Shown here piece after piece: positions 35,320 to 44,133 of a stretch of DNA of 64,000 bases. The stretch is taken from assembly GCF_014204985.1 (NCBI RefSeq), contig NZ_JACHMP010000001.1, positions 4,650,001 through 4,714,000 of the forward strand, read 5' to 3'. The notes beneath the pieces were generated by a model that was not told where the DNA came from, made no database searches, and saw only the letters and a program-made list of their open reading frames with translations. This DNA is from Streptosporangium becharense. Its GTDB lineage: Bacteria; Actinomycetota; Actinomycetes; Streptosporangiales; Streptosporangiaceae. Made by a program: the position numbers and the translations under genes. Position 1 is the first letter of the stretch; the number at the start of each line of letters is the position of its first letter.

Positions 35320-37509
35320 TTACCCGCGCTTGCGAAGCTCCCTCGGCCACAGGCGGCGGGGAAGCAGCATCCTGATGAAGGGTGCCATAAAACGGACAAA
35401 TGGGCGATAGGGCGGTGGAACACGTGTCGGTTTCCGGTGCACGCCCTCCCCCGGACGTCGCTGCGTCCGGGGTTCGGGCGTGGTCACCGGTGCCTGGGCG
35501 TGGCCCTGACCCTGGGGGTGGGGGTGGGGGTGGACATGGGCGTGGGAGTGCGTCTGGGCGTGTGCCTGGGTCGGTCGCGGCGGGGGAGTGGGCGTACTGG
35601 GAGCCGAGGGACGCGGCGCCGTTCCCGGTGACGGGACGGAGCCGATCCGGTGCACTCCGCGGTGCTGCGGGCGGCGGCCGAAGGAGGGCACGGTGATGTT
35701 CCCGGTGTTCCGGGAGCCCCTGCCGGTCCTGCCCTCGGGTCTGCGCGGCTGATCGACGCCGGACCTGCCCGAAGGGCTCTCGTCCTGCGACCTGTTCTGC
35801 CAGCCGCCGTCCTGGGAACCGTTCTGCCGGCCGCTGCCCTGGGACGTGTTCTGCCAGGTTCCGTCCTGTGACCGCGGCTGTCGGCCGCTGCCCTGGGATT
35901 GGTTCTGCCAGTCGCCGCTCTGGGACGTGTTCTGCCAACCCCCGTCCTGCGACCTGTTCTGCCAGCCGCCGTCCTGCGACTCGTTCTGCCAGCCGCTGCC
36001 CTGGGAGGTGGCCTGCCAGCCGCCGTCCTGGGACCTGTTCTGCCAGGCTCCCGCCGAGGGGTCCTGGGCTCGACGGGGGGAGGTCGTGTCGAAGGAGCCC
36101 TGAGAGCCGTGCTGCCAGGCCCCGGCCGGGCCATCCTGGAACCTGTTCTGCCGGCCGCCGCTCTGGGACGTGTGCTGCCAGGTTTCGTCCTGTGAGGTGT
36201 TCTGCCGGCCGCTGCCCTGTGAGGTGTTCTGCCGGCCCTCGTCCTGGGACCTGTTCTGCCGGCCGCCGGCCTGGGGTCGCTGCCGCCGGCCTCCCTCCTG
36301 TGAGCTGTTCTGCCGGGGCTCGACGGACGTCCCCTGGGGCCGGTGTTCCGGGTTCTCGTGCGACCGGCTGCCGGCGGGGCGGGACGAGCCCGCGCCGGAC
36401 CCACCGGAGGGCACGCCGGAGCCGGACCGGGGCCCGCGCGACGACTCGGGCACCGGCCCGCTTCCACCGTCACGCGACCGGTCGGTATCGAGCCCGCTCC
36501 GGGGGACGCCGGACACACCCTGGGCACGGCGCAGCAGGTTCCTGCCGAATCCGCCCTCACCCTTGCGTGGCCGTCCGGGGCCGGAGTCGTCCCGGGACCT
36601 GCCGGGCCCGTCCTGGGGCTCGCCGGGGCGTGCCTGCCCTCCGCCGTCCCTGGGGCGGGTCTCCGGCGCGGCGAGCATGTCGTCGACCGTGCCGCCCGCC
36701 GCCACCCGGGCGAGCATCAGCGCGGCCCGAGGCGTGTCCAGCCGCTTGGCCGGGTCGATCGTGAGCAGCCCGCGGAGCACCGGGGTCAGCGGTCCGGCAC
36801 GTTCCATCAGGATCGGCTCGCCGCTGGCCAGCGCGGCCAGCGCGGCGGCGGCCGTACGACGTCCGTGCAGGCCGCGGCCCTCGACGGCGGTGTAGAGGGT
36901 CGCACCGAGTGACCACAGGTCGGCGGACGGGTTGGCCTTGGCACCCATCACCCGTTCCGGGGCGATGTATCCGGCCGAACCGAGCACGATGCCCGCCTGC
37001 GTGATCGACACGTCGCCCTCCAGGGCGGCCAGGCCGAAGTCGGTGAGCACCACGCGGTCGTCGGTCACGAGCACGTTGCTGGGCTTCACGTCGCGGTGGA
37101 GGATCCCCTTCGCGTGCACGGCGCGCAGCGCGTCGAGGACCTGCCGCCCGATCTCCGCCACCTCGCGCGGCGGGAGCGGGCCGCGGTCCCGCAGGAGCTG
37201 CTCCACGGACCTGGCGCGGAGCAGCTCCATCACGATCCAGGGGCGCTCGTCCTCGGTGACGACGTCGAAGACGGTGATGACCGAGGGGTGGGCCACCATG
37301 GCGGTGGCCCGGCCCTCGCGTTCGGTCCGGGCACAGAGTTCGGCACGGAGGTCCTCGTCGAGGACCAGGGGAAGGCGTACCTCCTTGACCGCCACCTCAC
37401 GGTCGAGCAACTCGTCGTGCGCTCGCCATACGGTGCCCATGCCGCCGCGCCCAACCTGCTCCGCCAGCCGGTAGCGCGCTGCAAGGAGGTATCCGGGCGG
37501 AGCACGCAT
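35320..37509 (-). CDS. Ser/Thr protein kinase with 9-residue repeat tail and His-rich segment
   Basis: 729 residues. Kinase domain 12-270 with GRGGMGTVW, Lys42, HRDVKPSN (138-145), DFG and APE. Residues ~290-395 are a charged Gly/Pro/Arg linker. Residues ~398-578 consist of about 20 copies of a 9-residue unit of the form (W/R)QNxSQxGG. A His-rich segment follows (~645-673, HSHAHVHPHPHP), then a basic-amphipathic end (YRPFVRFMAPFIRMLLPRRLWPREL) that may bind membranes; no true transmembrane helix is visible. The many Ser/Thr in SQ/TSQ contexts could be autophosphorylation sites (inference). ATG 37509 lies 7 nt after TAAGCT, so translation is probably leaderless. Confidence 0.93.
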   Translation of the reverse strand: MRAPPGYLLAARYRLAEQVGRGGMGTVWRAHDELLDREVAVKEVRLPLVLDEDLRAELCARTEREGRATAMVAHPSVITVFDVVTEDERPWIVMELLRARSVEQLLRDRGPLPPREVAEIGRQVLDALRAVHAKGILHRDVKPSNVLVTDDRVVLTDFGLAALEGDVSITQAGIVLGSAGYIAPERVMGAKANPSADLWSLGATLYTAVEGRGLHGRRTAAAALAALASGEPILMERAGPLTPVLRGLLTIDPAKRLDTPRAALMLARVAAGGTVDDMLAAPETRPRDGGGQARPGEPQDGPGRSRDDSGPGRPRKGEGGFGRNLLRRAQGVSGVPRSGLDTDRSRDGGSGPVPESSRGPRSGSGVPSGGSGAGSSRPAGSRSHENPEHRPQGTSVEPRQNSSQEGGRRQRPQAGGRQNRSQDEGRQNTSQGSGRQNTSQDETWQHTSQSGGRQNRFQDGPAGAWQHGSQGSFDTTSPRRAQDPSAGAWQNRSQDGGWQATSQGSGWQNESQDGGWQNRSQDGGWQNTSQSGDWQNQSQGSGRQPRSQDGTWQNTSQGSGRQNGSQDGGWQNRSQDESPSGRSGVDQPRRPEGRTGRGSRNTGNITVPSFGRRPQHRGVHRIGSVPSPGTAPRPSAPSTPTPPPRPTQAHAQTHSHAHVHPHPHPQGQGHAQAPVTTPEPRTQRRPGEGVHRKPTRVPPPYRPFVRFMAPFIRMLLPRRLWPRELRKRG
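35776..36318 (-). repeat. 27-bp coding minisatellite, about 20 units
   Basis: Period 27 bp, encoding the 9-residue (W/R)QNxSQxGG repeats of the kinase. Units alternate between at least two subtypes (QDGG and QGSG), suggesting growth by duplication of unit pairs. Two short non-repeat islands interrupt it (near 36050-36120 and 36280). Confidence 0.9.
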
Positions 37510-37578
37510 GTGGTGCAGCTTACCGATTTGCGTAATGAGACCAGTAGAGACCGGGCCGAATCTTCTTGCGATCTTCTG

Positions 37579-38187
37579 TCAGATTTCTGTGCCTGTGACA
37601 GTTGAGAAACGCTCCGTCACGTCGTTCCAGTTGACCAGATCCCACAGCTTCTCGACGTAGTCGGGTCGCACGTTGCGGTACTGCAGGTAGTAGGCGTGCT
37701 CCCAGGCGTCGAAGACCAGCAGCGGGGTGGTGTTCGCCCCCACGTTGCCGTGGTGGTCGTAGACCTGCTCGACCACCAGGCGACGGCCGAGCGGTTCCCA
37801 GGCCAGCACGCCCCACCCGGAGCCCTGCACGGTCGCGGTGGCGGTGGTGAGCTGCTTCCTGAACGCCTCGAAGGACCCGAAGTGCTCGGTGATGGCGTCG
37901 CCGAGTTCGCCGTCGGGGCGGTCGCCGCCGTCCGGGGAGAGGTTCTGCCAGAAGATCGAGTGCAGCACGTGGCCGGAGAGGTTGAAGGCGAAGGTCTTCT
38001 CCAGTCCGACCAGCCCGCCGAACTCACCCTTGTCGCGGGCCTCGGCCAGCCGCTCCAGGGTGTCGTTGGCCCCCTTGACGTAGGCGGCGTGGTGCTTGGC
38101 GTGGTGCAGCTCCAGGATCTCGCCGGTGATGGCGGGCTCCAGGGCCGCGTAGTCGTACGGCATGTCGGGCAGGGTGTACTCGCTCAC
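37579..38187 (-). CDS. sodF: Fe/Mn superoxide dismutase (SodF-like)
   Basis: 202 residues, cytosolic. Metal ligands of the family are visible: His in [16 protein letters not shown], His in [14 protein letters not shown], and Asp/His in [15 protein letters not shown]. The sequence closely follows Streptomyces SodF (Fe form) as I remember it; the metal cannot be fixed from sequence alone. GTG 38187 has GAGGAGG at 8 nt. A Nur-box match ~90 nt upstream suggests nickel-dependent repression, as for sodF in S. coelicolor. No sodN is in the window. Confidence 0.96.
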   Translation of the reverse strand: MSEYTLPDMPYDYAALEPAITGEILELHHAKHHAAYVKGANDTLERLAEARDKGEFGGLVGLEKTFAFNLSGHVLHSIFWQNLSPDGGDRPDGELGDAITEHFGSFEAFRKQLTTATATVQGSGWGVLAWEPLGRRLVVEQVYDHHGNVGANTTPLLVFDAWEHAYYLQYRNVRPDYVEKLWDLVNWNDVTERFSTVTGTEI

Positions 38188-38276
38188 GGGTGTGCCTCCT
38201 CGTAGATCAACGGGTTCGAAAGCTACTCGCGCGGACCTCGCGTCCACATCGGTCTTGCGACCTAGGTCCCGCGCTA

Positions 38277-38293
38277 TTGCAAATTACTCGCAA
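38277..38293 (-). promoter_or_regulatory. Nur-box match upstream of sodF
   Basis: TTGCAA-ATTAC-TCGCAA fits the Streptomyces Nur (nickel-responsive Fur family) consensus tTGCaa-N5-ttGCAA with one mismatch, in an AT-rich patch. A second perfect palindrome, GACCTAGGTC, lies at 38259-38268 between it and the gene. Confidence 0.6.
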
Positions 38294-38335
38294 CTGCATC
38301 AGGATGGCGAGTGTCAGTTCGGTCCAGGGGGTCTC

Positions 38336-38878
38336 GTGTCACTGACGTTCGACGACGTCGAGCCGACCGCCGCAGCGTTGAGGTCGATCTATGCGGCGGC
38401 CTTCACGCCGCCGCCGTGGCACGAGACGCCCGACCAGATCGAGGGCTTCGTACGGCGCCTGCCCCAGTTGGCGGGCAAGCCCGGCTTCCGCTGTGTGATC
38501 GCGCGTGTCGACGGTGAACCCGCCGGGTTCACCTGCGGATTCGCCTGCCCCGATCCCTGGCCCGCCGACCGCCTCTACGGGCACATCGCCGACGCGCTCG
38601 GAGAGAGGCTGCCGATCCTGACCGGCCGTTCCGAGCTGCACGAACTCGCGGTCGACCCCCGTTTCACCCGCCGGGGCGTCGGCGCCGCCCTGGTGGAGCG
38701 CTTCACCGCCGCCGGCCCCTCCTGGCTGGTCACCTCGCCCGAGGCGGATGCCGCGGTCCGGCTCTACGAGCGCCTGGGCTGGTCGCAGGCGTGCGAGTTT
38801 GAAGTCCCCCGGGAGAGACTGCGGATCTTCCGCGTCTACCTCTCTCCGGCTTCCCCAGGGGCCTGCGTGGCTCCCTGA
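38336..38878 (+). CDS. GNAT-family N-acetyltransferase
   Basis: 180 residues. Motif A is ELHELAVDPRFTRRGVGAALVERF and motif B AAVRLYERLGWSQ, the acetyl-CoA binding core. GTG 38336 follows AGGGGG by 5 nt; the frame is open upstream, but that part overlaps the divergent sodF promoter. Substrate unknown. Divergent from sodF and may share its Nur-box region. Confidence 0.9.
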   Translation: MSLTFDDVEPTAAALRSIYAAAFTPPPWHETPDQIEGFVRRLPQLAGKPGFRCVIARVDGEPAGFTCGFACPDPWPADRLYGHIADALGERLPILTGRSELHELAVDPRFTRRGVGAALVERFTAAGPSWLVTSPEADAAVRLYERLGWSQACEFEVPRERLRIFRVYLSPASPGACVAP

Positions 38879-38945
38879 GAGGCATGTGGCTCCCCGAGGG
38901 GTCTCCGCGGCCCGCGGGCGGCTCGTCACGGTCGCGCGAGAGGAT

Positions 38946-39008
38946 TCTTCACGCACCCGCCGGGGCTCTTCACATGTCTGCCGGGACTCTTCACGCCCGG
39001 CTGGGGAG
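38946..39008. repeat. 21-bp tandem repeat, three copies
   Basis: TCTTCAC at 38946, 38967 and 38988, each followed by a degenerate CCGCCGGGG/CTGCCGGGA block; intergenic. Confidence 0.7.
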
Positions 39009-39089
39009 AACCGTCGCCCGCGGTCGTCCGTGACACGGATCACTCCGGCTTCGCGGAACCGCGTCCGTGCCGGTGGTGTCACAACAGGC

Positions 39090-39614
39090 ATGAAGCGTTC
39101 CCTGGCCGCGGCAGCCATCGTGTTCACCCTCGCGACGGCCGGTACGGCCACCGCCGAGGCGGCGGCCGTCCCCGACTTCCCGGTGCCCGAGGTCTTCGGC
39201 ACCTCGTTCCAGAAGGACTCCAGCGGCGCCACCGCGGTGTACAGCCCCCACTCGGACGGCATCCTGCGTGGCTGGATCACCCGGGCGGACGCCTACCGGC
39301 TGGAGTACGAGCCGATCAGGTGGAAGAGGAACGGCGCCGGCGGAGGCCGCTTCGTAGGGCCCCTGCCGGGCAGCGTCTCCCTGCACGCCTCGGCGATCGA
39401 GGAGGACATCGTCTACCTCAGCGTCTCCGGCTGCGGCCCGGTCGGCAAGGAGGTGACCGTGAACAGGAGGACCAGCCTGGGGGTCAAGCGCTGCTCCGAC
39501 AAGGTGCTGCTGGACCGCGCGAAGAAGATCCGCTCGAAGGGCGACCGCAGGCCCGCGCTGATCACCATCTACCGGGGGGTCATCGTCAAGGTCCAGGAGA
39601 TCCACGTCCCCTGA
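39090..39614 (+). CDS. Secreted protein, 174 aa
   Basis: Sec signal peptide (MKRSLAAAAIVFTLATAGTATAEA, cleavage near residue 24). Not recognised otherwise. The mature part is beta-rich with two Cys (SVSGCGPVG, GVKRCSDK) likely forming a disulfide, and ends in a regular basic strand (ALITIYRGVIVKVQEIHV). Two strong hairpins follow directly. Confidence 0.85.
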   Translation: MKRSLAAAAIVFTLATAGTATAEAAAVPDFPVPEVFGTSFQKDSSGATAVYSPHSDGILRGWITRADAYRLEYEPIRWKRNGAGGGRFVGPLPGSVSLHASAIEEDIVYLSVSGCGPVGKEVTVNRRTSLGVKRCSDKVLLDRAKKIRSKGDRRPALITIYRGVIVKVQEIHVP

Positions 39615-39618
39615 ACAC

Positions 39619-39637
39619 GTCCCCCGCACCGGGGGAC
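39619..39637 (+). terminator. First hairpin after secreted protein gene
   Basis: GTCCCCC-GCACC-GGGGGAC, a 7-bp stem 5 nt after the stop. Confidence 0.55.
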
Positions 39638-39649
39638 CCGTGCCCGCAC

Positions 39650-39683
39650 GGGGAGGTCCCGCCCGAGCGGGCGGGACCTCCCC
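39650..39683. terminator. Bidirectional terminator between convergent genes
   Basis: GGGGAGGTCCCGCCCG and its exact complement (39650-39665 with 39668-39683), a 16-bp perfect stem around AG. Confidence 0.75.
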
Positions 39684-39713
39684 TACGCCGGGTGCGGCGG
39701 GAGTCGCGACACC

Positions 39714-39752
39714 GGAGCCCCGCCCGGAGTCTCTCCTGGCAGGCGGGGCTCC
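39714..39752 (-). terminator. Class I fumarase terminator
   Basis: GGAGCCCCGCC (39714-39724) with GGCGGGGCTCC (39742-39752), 11-bp perfect stem and 17-nt loop, 14 nt downstream of the minus-strand fumarase stop. Confidence 0.65.
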
Positions 39753-39766
39753 CCGTTCGGTGCCGG

Positions 39767-41440
39767 CTAACCGCGGCCCCGTGCCGGGATGCCGACGAAG
39801 GTGGCTCCGCCGTCCTGCTGCCGCTGGTCGAAGAAGTCCTCGCCCTTGTCGTCCACAACGATGAAGGCCGGGAAGTCCTCGACCTCGATCTTCCAGACCG
39901 CCTCCATGCCCAGTTCCGGATACTCCAGGACCTCCACCTTCCTGATGCAGTCCTGCGCGAGCCGAGCGGCGGGGCCGCCGATGGAGCCGAGGTAGAAGCC
40001 GCCGTACGTCTTGCAGGCGTCCGTGACCTGCTTGGAGCGGTTGCCCTTGGCGAGCATGATCATGGAGCCGCCGGCGGCCTGGAAGCGCTCGACGTAGGAG
40101 TCCATGCGGCCGGCGGTCGTCGGGCCGAAGGATCCGGAGGCGTAGCCCTCGGGAGTCTTGGCCGGGCCCGCGTAGTAGACCGCGTGATCCTTGAGGTACT
40201 GCGGCATCTCGCCGCCGGCGTCGAGAAGCTCGCCGATCTTGGCGTGGGCGATGTCGCGGGCGACCACGAGCGGACCGGTCAGCGACAGGCGGGTCTTGAC
40301 GGGGTACTTGGTCAGCTCGGCGAGGATCTCCCGCATCGGGCGGTTGAGGTCGATCTTGATCACGTCGTCCGACAGATGCTCGTCGGTGGTCTCCGGAAGG
40401 AACCTCGCCGGGTCGGTCTCCAGCCGCTCCAGGAAGACGCCCTCAGGGGTGATCTTGGCCAGCGCCTGCCGGTCGGCGCTGCAGGAGACCGCGATGGCGA
40501 CGGGGCAGGAGGCGCCGTGCCGGGGGAGGCGGATGACGCGGACGTCGTGGCAGAAGTACTTGCCGCCGAACTGGGCCCCGATGCCGAGCTTCTGGGTGAG
40601 CTCGAAGACCTTGGCCTCCATCTCGACGTCACGGAAACCGTGGCCCGACGGGGAGCCCTCGGTCGGGATGCCGTCCAGGTAACGGGCGCTGGCGTACTTC
40701 GCCGTCTTCAGGGCGAACTCGGCGGACGTGCCGCCGACGACGATCGCCAGGTGGTACGGCGGGCAGGCCGCGGTGCCGAGAGAGCGGATCTTCTCCTCCA
40801 GGAACTGGAGCATCCGCTTCTCGTTCAGCACCGCCTTGGTCTCCTGGTACAGGAACGACTTGTTGGCGCTGCCACCGCCCTTGGCCATGAACAGCAGCTT
40901 GTACTCGTCGGGGTGGCCGCCCGGGTCCTCGGCGTAGAGCTCGATCTGCGCGGGGAGGTTGGAGCCGGTGTTCTTCTCCTCCCACATGGTGATGGGGGCC
41001 ATCTGGGAGTAGCGCAGGTTCAGCCTGGTGTAGGCGTCGTAGACGCCGCGGGAGATGTGCTCGGCGTCGGCGCCGTCGGTGAGCACGTGCCGGCCGCGCT
41101 TGCCCATGACGATGGCCGTACCCGTGTCCTGGCACATCGGCAGCACGCCGCCGGCCGAGATCGAGGCGTTCTTCAGCAGGTCGAGGGCGACGAAGCGGTC
41201 GTTCCCGCTGGCCTCGGGGTCGTCGATGATCTTTCGCAGCTGGGCGAGGTGGGACGACCGGAGATAGTGGGAGATGTCGTGGATCGCCGTCTCGGTCAGC
41301 AACCGCAGGGCCTCGGGCTCGACCTCCAGGAACCGGCGCCCCGCCGCCTCGACGACGCGCACCCCCTCGGCGGTGACCAGGCGGTACTCCGTCTCGTCCG
41401 GTCCCATGGGAAGCAGGTCGGTGTAGTCGAACTCGGGCAT
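39767..41440 (-). CDS. Class I fumarate hydratase (Fe-S dependent)
   Basis: 557 residues. Fe-S cluster ligand motifs as in E. coli Fum[25 protein letters not shown] and SCSADRQA. The C-terminal beta domain ([58 protein letters not shown]) is complete. Oxygen-labile fumarase for the TCA cycle, second to the fumC product. ATG 41440 has GGAGG 10-11 nt upstream. Confidence 0.97.
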   Translation of the reverse strand: MPEFDYTDLLPMGPDETEYRLVTAEGVRVVEAAGRRFLEVEPEALRLLTETAIHDISHYLRSSHLAQLRKIIDDPEASGNDRFVALDLLKNASISAGGVLPMCQDTGTAIVMGKRGRHVLTDGADAEHISRGVYDAYTRLNLRYSQMAPITMWEEKNTGSNLPAQIELYAEDPGGHPDEYKLLFMAKGGGSANKSFLYQETKAVLNEKRMLQFLEEKIRSLGTAACPPYHLAIVVGGTSAEFALKTAKYASARYLDGIPTEGSPSGHGFRDVEMEAKVFELTQKLGIGAQFGGKYFCHDVRVIRLPRHGASCPVAIAVSCSADRQALAKITPEGVFLERLETDPARFLPETTDEHLSDDVIKIDLNRPMREILAELTKYPVKTRLSLTGPLVVARDIAHAKIGELLDAGGEMPQYLKDHAVYYAGPAKTPEGYASGSFGPTTAGRMDSYVERFQAAGGSMIMLAKGNRSKQVTDACKTYGGFYLGSIGGPAARLAQDCIRKVEVLEYPELGMEAVWKIEVEDFPAFIVVDDKGEDFFDQRQQDGGATFVGIPARGRG

Positions 41441-41651
41441 CGTCGTCGATCCTCCGTGCGGGGGCTTCTCCAGTCCTCCTAGAGGGTACGGCCTCCCGCC
41501 GCCGCGTCCCGGCGCGGATGCACCTGTCAGGCCCGGCACCGTTCCACTCCCGTTCCTCCCGCCGTCCTGCTGCCGTCCCGCCGCTGTGCCTTCCGTTCCT
41601 CCCGCCGTTCGGCCGCCGCGCCTCCCGCCGCCCCGCTGCGCGCCGCTCCCG
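41441..41651. other. Pyrimidine-rich intergenic stretch
   Basis: No gene seen. Contains the class I fumarase promoter region and, from ~41540 to 41650, a strongly strand-biased C/T-rich tract with repeated GTTCCTCCCGCCGT (two copies) and CCGCCG subunits. Confidence 0.6.
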
Positions 41652-41688
41652 GCGTGCCTTCTCCGGCGACACGCCGGAGAAGGCACGC
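41652..41688. terminator. Perfect 17-bp hairpin in a divergent gap
   Basis: GCGTGCCTTCTCCGGCG-ACA-CGCCGGAGAAGGCACGC, 17 bp with a 3-nt loop. It lies between the divergent fumarase and iolB genes, where no terminator is expected, immediately before a gene remnant. Confidence 0.55.
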
Positions 41689-41711
41689 ACCGTCCGGCGG
41701 GGGGATCCGGG

Positions 41712-41819
41712 ACTTCCCGCGTCCGGGGCCTTGTGATCGGCCGCGCGTTGTTGTACGCCTCCGATGACGACGTGGCCACGGCCGTCGACACCGCCGCGGC
41801 CGTGCTGAAGGTGACATGA
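41712..41819 (+). pseudogene. 3' remnant of a Cgl0159-type (beta/alpha)8 aldolase gene
   Basis: The last ~35 codons of a frame ending TGA at 41819 read [32 protein letters not shown], the typical C-terminus of the Cgl0159 aldolase-like protein that precedes iolB in actinobacterial myo-inositol clusters. Nothing upstream continues the homology, so all but the 3' end has been lost. The position directly before iolB supports this reading. Confidence 0.6.
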
Positions 41820-41886
41820 CCGAGCGAGCAGGCCGGTACGGCGCCGGCGGGTCATGTCATGGTGAGCCGCCATGCGAGGAGCAGTC

Positions 41887-42705
41887 ATGACCTTCATCCC
41901 GGCAGGGAGTACCGCTCGGGCGCCGTGGGCGCTGTCGATCACTCCTGAGACCGCCGGATGGACCTATACCGGGCTCCGTCTGCTCTGCCTGTCGGGCGAG
42001 AGCGTCGAGTTCGCCACCGGGGACGAGGAGATGCTCGTCCTGCCGCTCTCCGGTACGTGCGTGATCGAGTGCGACGGCGTGCGGTTCGTGCTGGACGGCA
42101 GGACCTCGGTCTTCCACGCGGTGACCGACTTCGCGTACCTGCCGGTCGGCGCGACCGTCCGGATGACCGGCGAGGGCCGCTTCGCGCTCCCCGCGGCGCG
42201 CGCGACCCGGCGCCTGCCCGCCCGGTACGGCCCGGCCAGGGACGTGCCCGTCGAGGTGCGCGGCGCGGGCCGGGCCACCCGGCAGGTCAACAACTTCTGC
42301 GCGCCGGACACCTTCGACTGCGACAAGCTCGTCGCGGTGGAGGTGCTCACCCCGGGCGGCAACTGGTCGTCCTACCCGCCGCACAAGCACGACACCGCCT
42401 CTGGGCACGAGGCCGTGCTGGAGGAGATCTACTACTTCGAGGGCGGCCCCGGCTACCAGCGGGTCTACGGCACCCACGACGTCCTCGCCGAGGTGAGCGG
42501 CGGCGACGTCGTCCTCGTCCCGCACGGCTACCACGGCCCGTCGATGGCCGCCCCCGGCTACGACCTGTACTACCTGAACGTGCTGGCCGGGCCCGCCGGA
42601 CAGCGGTCCATGGCCTCCTGCGACGACCCCCGGCACGCGTGGGTCCGCTCCTCCTGGGCCGAGCAGCCGATCGACCCCAGGGTGCCGATGACGAAGGCGC
42701 CGTGA
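41887..42705 (+). CDS. iolB: 5-deoxy-glucuronate isomerase
   Basis: 272 residues, bicupin metal isomerase converting 5-deoxy-glucuronate to 5-dehydro-2-deoxy-gluconate in myo-inositol catabolism. Signatures: YPPHKHD (metal His residues), LEEIYYFE, GDVVLVPHGYHGPSMAAPGYDLYYLNVLAGP and CDDPRHAWVRSSW. ATG 41887 is preferred because GAGGA lies 6 nt upstream; ATG 41872 is the alternative. No other iol genes are present except the aldolase remnant upstream, so the pathway here is incomplete unless the rest lies elsewhere. Confidence 0.95.
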   Translation: MTFIPAGSTARAPWALSITPETAGWTYTGLRLLCLSGESVEFATGDEEMLVLPLSGTCVIECDGVRFVLDGRTSVFHAVTDFAYLPVGATVRMTGEGRFALPAARATRRLPARYGPARDVPVEVRGAGRATRQVNNFCAPDTFDCDKLVAVEVLTPGGNWSSYPPHKHDTASGHEAVLEEIYYFEGGPGYQRVYGTHDVLAEVSGGDVVLVPHGYHGPSMAAPGYDLYYLNVLAGPAGQRSMASCDDPRHAWVRSSWAEQPIDPRVPMTKAP

Positions 42706-42791
42706 ACGGGGTCGCCGCGGAACGGGTGCCCGCCGCCTCCCCGTGGAGAACCGGCGGGCGTGCTCCGGGGGAGAGGCCGCGGTCCCCCGGC

Positions 42792-44030
42792 TCAGACCCG
42801 GTGGGCGACCTCGCGGCCGGCGGGCTCTCCGGTGGGCCGGAAGCCTCTGGCGAGGAAGAGGATCAGGCCGACCATGACCGCGGCGGGGACGAACGCCACA
42901 CGCGCGTTCACGGTGTCGTTGAGGACGCCCACCACGGCGGCGCCGACGAGGAAGCCCACGTAGTTGAACATGTTGACCCGCGCTATCGCGGTCTCCGCCC
43001 CGGCTCCGAGGCGGCCCGCGGCCGAGAACGACTGCGGGGCGATGATCGACAGCCCGATGCCGGCGATCCCGAACGCCGCCACGGCCACCGGGACGCCCGG
43101 GGCGACGACGATGCCCGCCATGCCCACCGCCGCGATCACCGCGCCGGCGCGGACCACGGGTACCGGGCCGTACCTGCGCACGGCCAGGTCACCGGGGACC
43201 CGGGCCAGCAGCATGGCCGCCTGGTAGATGAGGTAGGCGAACGGCACCAGCCAGCCGCCGGCGTGCAGTGCCTTCTCCATGTAGACCGTGCCGTAGTTGG
43301 AGATCGCCGCGTCGCCGACGTACAGGAAGGCCATCGCCAGGCAGAGCGGGACGATCGGCCGCCACGGCACCCGGGCCGCTGCGGCGTCCCCTCCGGCGGT
43401 TCCCCCGGCCTGCCCGGCGGCTTCTCCGGCCCCTCCGGTGGTCTCCCCGGCCTGCCCGGTGGCCTCCTCGGTCCGTTCGTACAGGCGGGGGAGCATGGCC
43501 ACCGAGACGGCCGCGCCGATCGCCACCGGGACGGTGAAGGACCAGCCCTGTCCCGCACCGAGCGCGCTGAAAGCCGAGTTGACCCCGGCCCCCAGCATCG
43601 AGCCGACGCTCCACACGGCGTGGAAACCGGTCAGGACGCTCATGCCGTACCGGCGTTCGACCGCGACCGCCTGCATGTTCATCGCGGCGTCGACCGCCCC
43701 CACCAGCAGCCCGAACGCGGCGCTGAGCGCGTAGAGACCGGTGAGCAGGTCGTTCCAGCCGATCAGGATGACGACGGCGCAGACGCCCGGTTGGGAGACC
43801 CGCAGGACTGCGGCGCTGCCGTACCTGGCCGCGAGCGGGCCCGCGACACCGCTCCCGATACCGGCGATCACCGGTACCAGGAGCAGGACCAGGGTGAGGT
43901 CGCCGTCGCTCAGTCCGAACTTGTGCTGGAGGTCGATCACATGGGTGAGCAGGGTGGCGAAGCAGAGGCCCTGGACGAAGAACGCCGCCCAGGTGGCCAC
44001 CCGCGCCCGCCGGTCACGCGGAGTCGGCAC
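42792..44030 (-). CDS. MFS transporter
   Basis: 412 residues, 12 hydrophobic segments in two halves. A central cytoplasmic loop contains a low-complexity (E/A)xGQAGxTTGGAG repeat (~residues 195-225). Conserved pieces include GIGSGVAGPLAARYGSAAVLR and VDAAMNMQAVAVERRYGMSVLTGFHAVWSVGS, typical of YbjJ-like/fucose-permease-related MFS proteins. GTG 44030 has GGAGG 5-6 nt upstream; the longer TTG-initiated frame lacks this. Substrate unknown; a sugar or inositol is possible given iolB (inference). Confidence 0.9.
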   Translation of the reverse strand: MPTPRDRRARVATWAAFFVQGLCFATLLTHVIDLQHKFGLSDGDLTLVLLLVPVIAGIGSGVAGPLAARYGSAAVLRVSQPGVCAVVILIGWNDLLTGLYALSAAFGLLVGAVDAAMNMQAVAVERRYGMSVLTGFHAVWSVGSMLGAGVNSAFSALGAGQGWSFTVPVAIGAAVSVAMLPRLYERTEEATGQAGETTGGAGEAAGQAGGTAGGDAAAARVPWRPIVPLCLAMAFLYVGDAAISNYGTVYMEKALHAGGWLVPFAYLIYQAAMLLARVPGDLAVRRYGPVPVVRAGAVIAAVGMAGIVVAPGVPVAVAAFGIAGIGLSIIAPQSFSAAGRLGAGAETAIARVNMFNYVGFLVGAAVVGVLNDTVNARVAFVPAAVMVGLILFLARGFRPTGEPAGREVAHRV

Positions 44031-44133
44031 GACGACCTCCGGAACATGAGGGAGGTTCAAGTTTCCGTCAGGGTACGGGTGGTGTTCCCGGGGGTCAATG
44101 GGTGATCACTCATCGTTCCGCCAGGTTCCACGT

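Noticed and set aside
35868-36895. Cys/Pro-rich plus-strand frames opposite the kinase repeats (FCQPPS units)
   Set aside because: They mirror the 27-bp minisatellite of the kinase gene; nothing outside the repeat supports coding.
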